Shown: piece after piece, positions 61,130 to 64,000 of the stretch
Layout of the letters: every line of letters begins with the position of its first letter
Numbering within the stretch: position 1 is the stretch's first letter
DNA from: Lingula anatina
Taxonomy: Eukaryota; Brachiopoda; Lingulata; Lingulida; Lingulidae
Length of the DNA stretch: 64,000 bases
NCBI RefSeq assembly: GCF_001039355.2
Contig: NW_019775551.1
Span: forward strand, 172,503 to 236,502
Reading direction: 5' to 3'
Translations under genes and position numbers: made by a program
Notes under the pieces: model-generated
The model's input: only the letters and a program-made list of their open reading frames with translations
Database searches by the model: none
Told to the model about the DNA's origin: nothing

Positions 61130-62110
61130 TATTTGTTTATCTGTGGCAGAATGGCGCGAAAAAGACATACATTGCCAGACAGAAAATTGCGCCAAACGAA
61201 ACGGTCCGCACAGTTTTATAGAGTAATGCCCAGACTGATGTACCTACACAGAGGCCACAGCCAACGTATTGAAATCTTACCACCAGGGTACAGGACCCAC
61301 TGTCTGTCGGGATATGCTATTGCAACTAAACAAAAACCACCCAGTCCGTTCAGAATGAGGGGTAAATTGCCACCAAAACGCATTTTTCAAGGCCCTTAGC
61401 GAACACCAAACTGGTTTTAGCTGGTCAGAATACCAGACGACCTCAGGGGAACCCACTGTAATCAGCAAAGCATCGTTGTATGTTTTTCTAATGAATTGGG
61501 GACCCTAATCGTTTCTGAGTTGAACACTGAAACTTTGTGACTTTCTTTATTGAGGTCAGCTTTCACCTGTACCGTTCAACCAGTCAAAACAGAGTTTACA
61601 GACATCCAGAAGAGGCCCTCGACTAAGCGTGTGCCGCGTCTAAAGTGACTAAGGTCATTAACAGCGTCAGAAATTGGAGTGGATACCACATTGGTGCCAA
61701 AACACCAATGATGGTCATCCACGAAAACCTGAACCAGATCAAATGAAGGAATAATCTGAGAACCACTTGACTATCATTTGATAGGGGGCACCTTAGGAAC
61801 AATTTTAGGTTGCACGGTGGAATTCCCGGTACACACATAGCACTTTTAAAAGCAGATTACTTACGAAACCAAGGGAATGAGCAGCTACCTTGGTAATCAA
61901 AATCGCCATATTTGAACCACATAGACAATATGTGGGTAGGCCATTACTCGCCGAATCAACAAAACATGTCCTACAACAAAACTGGACCAAATTGGACAGA
62001 TTTTGACCGATGCCTGGAATGTTATTCCAGATTGAACTCTAAAAACCTAACCCAAGGAATGCCTTGCCACCTGAGAGCGCTGGTAGCAAACAGAAGAGGT
62101 CAAGCGTAAC
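61130..62110 (+). mobile_element. Heavily decayed Tc1/mariner-like transposase
   Basis: In broken frames: an N-terminal basic stretch (RKRHTLPDRKLRQ), near 61560-61740 fragments resembling '..YR....VYRR.E' and 'GAKTPMMVIHENLNQIK' (like RTPLVVIDGNLT), and near 62060-62108 'CHLRALVANRRGQA', like the CLRALVANRGGHTRY C-terminus. The order and ~1-kb size fit Tc1-like elements. Stops and frameshifts are many and no terminal repeats were found. Confidence 0.5.
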
Positions 62111-64000
62111 AGCGACCGTTACTGTGACTAGACACTGACATGGGGGTTCTTTGTGAGGCGTGTATCTCTTTTACAGAAAATAATTTGGAAAATATAGAGA
62201 TCCAAAATATCTCTTTTAATTGTTGTCGTATGACATAGAATAGGCAATGTGTTTTTGTTTGCTTCTCTGGCGAATTCCATTAATGAACTGATGTCACAAT
62301 GATATCAAAGAGATAATTAAAAGTTATTAAAACACGATTTTAATCTTTATTTTCATTTATCAGTCAGCAAAATAGAAAAAAATTGATGAAAAATGATTTG
62401 GAAAAAAATATTCCATATTAAATGTCAAGTCTGTATATATTCCTATATTGAATATTATTTGATCTTTACAATTATCCAGTGGCTGTCGTCTTATATATAT
62501 AATAATTATATAGAATAAGTATATACTAAGGTATTGTACTGAATTTTTTATTCTACATCCAATGGGAAAGATTTGGGTGTCACTTTTAAGAGTACGAATC
62601 AACATTAATTTCTGTAGCAAGAAATATTGTAGCCAATTAGAATATATTTACTATACCTGTAACAATAAGGCAATTAAACTTCGACGGATTTTAACTTTAT
62701 CTAAGAGACAAAGCCACAATTGAAGTAACTAAATATTGAAAGGATCTTCTTTGCAGTTCTTTCTAGTGAATAATATGCATTAGTGATTCTGGTTTTATGA
62801 TTATAACCTTGACGCCTAAATACATTTTACCAAACCATAATTGGTTCAAAATAAAAAAAGTTTCTGAAACGTATTTTAACCATGAAATCACCACTATGAT
62901 ACATGTAACACTTACGAATTTATATTATGATTTTTAAGCACATTTATTAGTTTATGAGAAATATAAATTGTATGCACACATGAAGATGGCAAATCGCTAT
63001 TAAGCATTATGTGCTCATCTTAAGATAAGTTAAAAAATGTAACCAATTAACTAATAAACATTAGTATGGAGAAAAGAAGAGAAAAAAGTTTTTATTATGA
63101 TAAATACTGAAAGCATAATTTTAAAAATTACTTAATTACAGGGGAGGCTGGAGGACCTGGCACTTCGGAGGGCAGCTGTGGGAGGGTGTAGGCAGTGGGC
63201 GGGAATCAACCTGAGGGTGGTTGAGTGGTTAGTTCAGAGTATGAAATCAGACATTATCTATTAAGAAATTTGCGACAGTTTAAAAAATTCTGTCATTTTG
63301 ACAAGGTGTTAACTAGCGATTTGTGACCATGTAGAAGGAGGTTAGTTTTATCTTGTTACGTTCTCATATACAGGTAATTAACATATAATGCACGTTGTAA
63401 TTTGACCACGTTCATGTATTTACCATATTATGATCTCGGTGGTCTTCCGGGAATTATGATACCCTCTGAAAGTGGCCCAGTTGATGCCATCAGCTTATAC
63501 CCAAGAGGTACAGGCCGTTAAAATTCGAGTGATGGCAATAACATTAATTTAAGATAAAGTTAACTTCCTAACATTGCATGTTATTTAAAAAGAAAATACC
63601 CAAATTCTTAACGGTGCACGTACACTGTCCGTAAATCCCTTTTCTTGCTGCGTCTGAGCGGAGGCGGCCTCCGTGGCCGCTACGTTTTATGTCAAGCTAG
63701 TAACTTTTGACAAATTTTGAAAATCATAAGCCCGTAGGCCGTAGTATTATCGTAAATCTGAAGCGCACAGTTCACGTTAACCTGTTTTTTTTTTCTTCTA
63801 ATATTCCGTGACAAGCAAACTAAAGTCGCTCAAAAACAAGTAATTGCTCTATACAGAAGATTACAACGTTATACTTGTAGGAGAAAAATCAAAGAACAAA
63901 ACCAGTGATGATTGGATTTTCAGAGTGAGTAAAACGTTTCACAGTTGGACGTTCTGCATTTGTGACAGTAACGTTTGTTCCTTTTTGGGGGCTAGACGAT
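62111..64000. other. Gene-poor 3' flank
   Basis: AT-rich sequence with no recognised gene. The only exon-like stretch is 63142-63264. It includes poly-T and short A/T runs, and no inverted-repeat element was noticed. Confidence 0.5.
63142..63264 (+). other. Possible isolated terminal exon
   Basis: A good acceptor (CTTAATTACAG) is followed by a GC-rich open frame GRLEDLALRRAAVGGCRQWA, then GINLRVVEWLVQSMKSDIIY and stop TAA. GC content is well above the flanks. I do not recognise the peptide and no upstream exon was found, so it could equally be a repeat fragment. Confidence 0.25.

Noticed and set aside
61115-61399. 94-codon frame as a functional gene
   Set aside because: It is Arg/Pro-rich and lies in the decayed Tc1-like region, most simply a transposase remnant.

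Overview
The window is animal nuclear DNA. It is AT-rich, has introns with GT-AG (and a few GC-AG) borders and long introns, and is dense in MITE-like inverted-repeat elements, decayed Tc1/mariner copies and microsatellites. The gene set and repeat style fit a marine invertebrate, probably a lophotrochozoan such as a mollusc or brachiopod. That placement is inference; nothing in the window fixes the species.

Layout. (1) 1-9995, plus strand: the 3' part of a glycoside hydrolase family 31 alpha-glucosidase of sucrase-isomaltase/maltase-glucoamylase type, with eight exons ending at a stop. The window opens on the last two bases of an upstream exon. (2) 12939-21785, minus strand, convergent with the first gene: a complete RNF168-type E3 ubiquitin ligase with eight coding exons and about 1691 residues. 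It has RING, UMI, MIU1 and MIU2 plus a very long Ser/Thr/Lys-rich insert. (3) 23795-44742, plus strand, divergent from RNF168: a complete TMCO3-type CPA2 cation/proton antiporter with 14 coding exons, two GC-AG introns and two alternative last exons. (4) 30652-32088, minus strand, nested in a 7.9-kb TMCO3 intron: a two-exon gene for a small secreted ten-cysteine TIL-domain protein. (5) 51775-60215, plus strand: a complete eight-exon SABATH-type SAM-dependent carboxyl methyltransferase, a family best known from plants. (6) 60216-64000: decayed transposon and otherwise empty sequence.

The genes look like independent neighbours and not a pathway. RNF168 and TMCO3 are head to head with an ETS-type motif between them and may share a promoter region. 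The TIL gene sits antisense inside TMCO3.

The repeats include a MITE-like family bounded by TTAA with five copies in the window, a second palindromic family, several other inverted-repeat elements, two related tandem arrays 45 kb apart, and one copy of a repeat that resembles a family in fish genomes. At three places a single N separates two near-identical copies of flanking sequence (759/783, 188/188 and 173/172 bases). These look like unmerged contig overlaps, and one of them falsely duplicates a TMCO3 exon.
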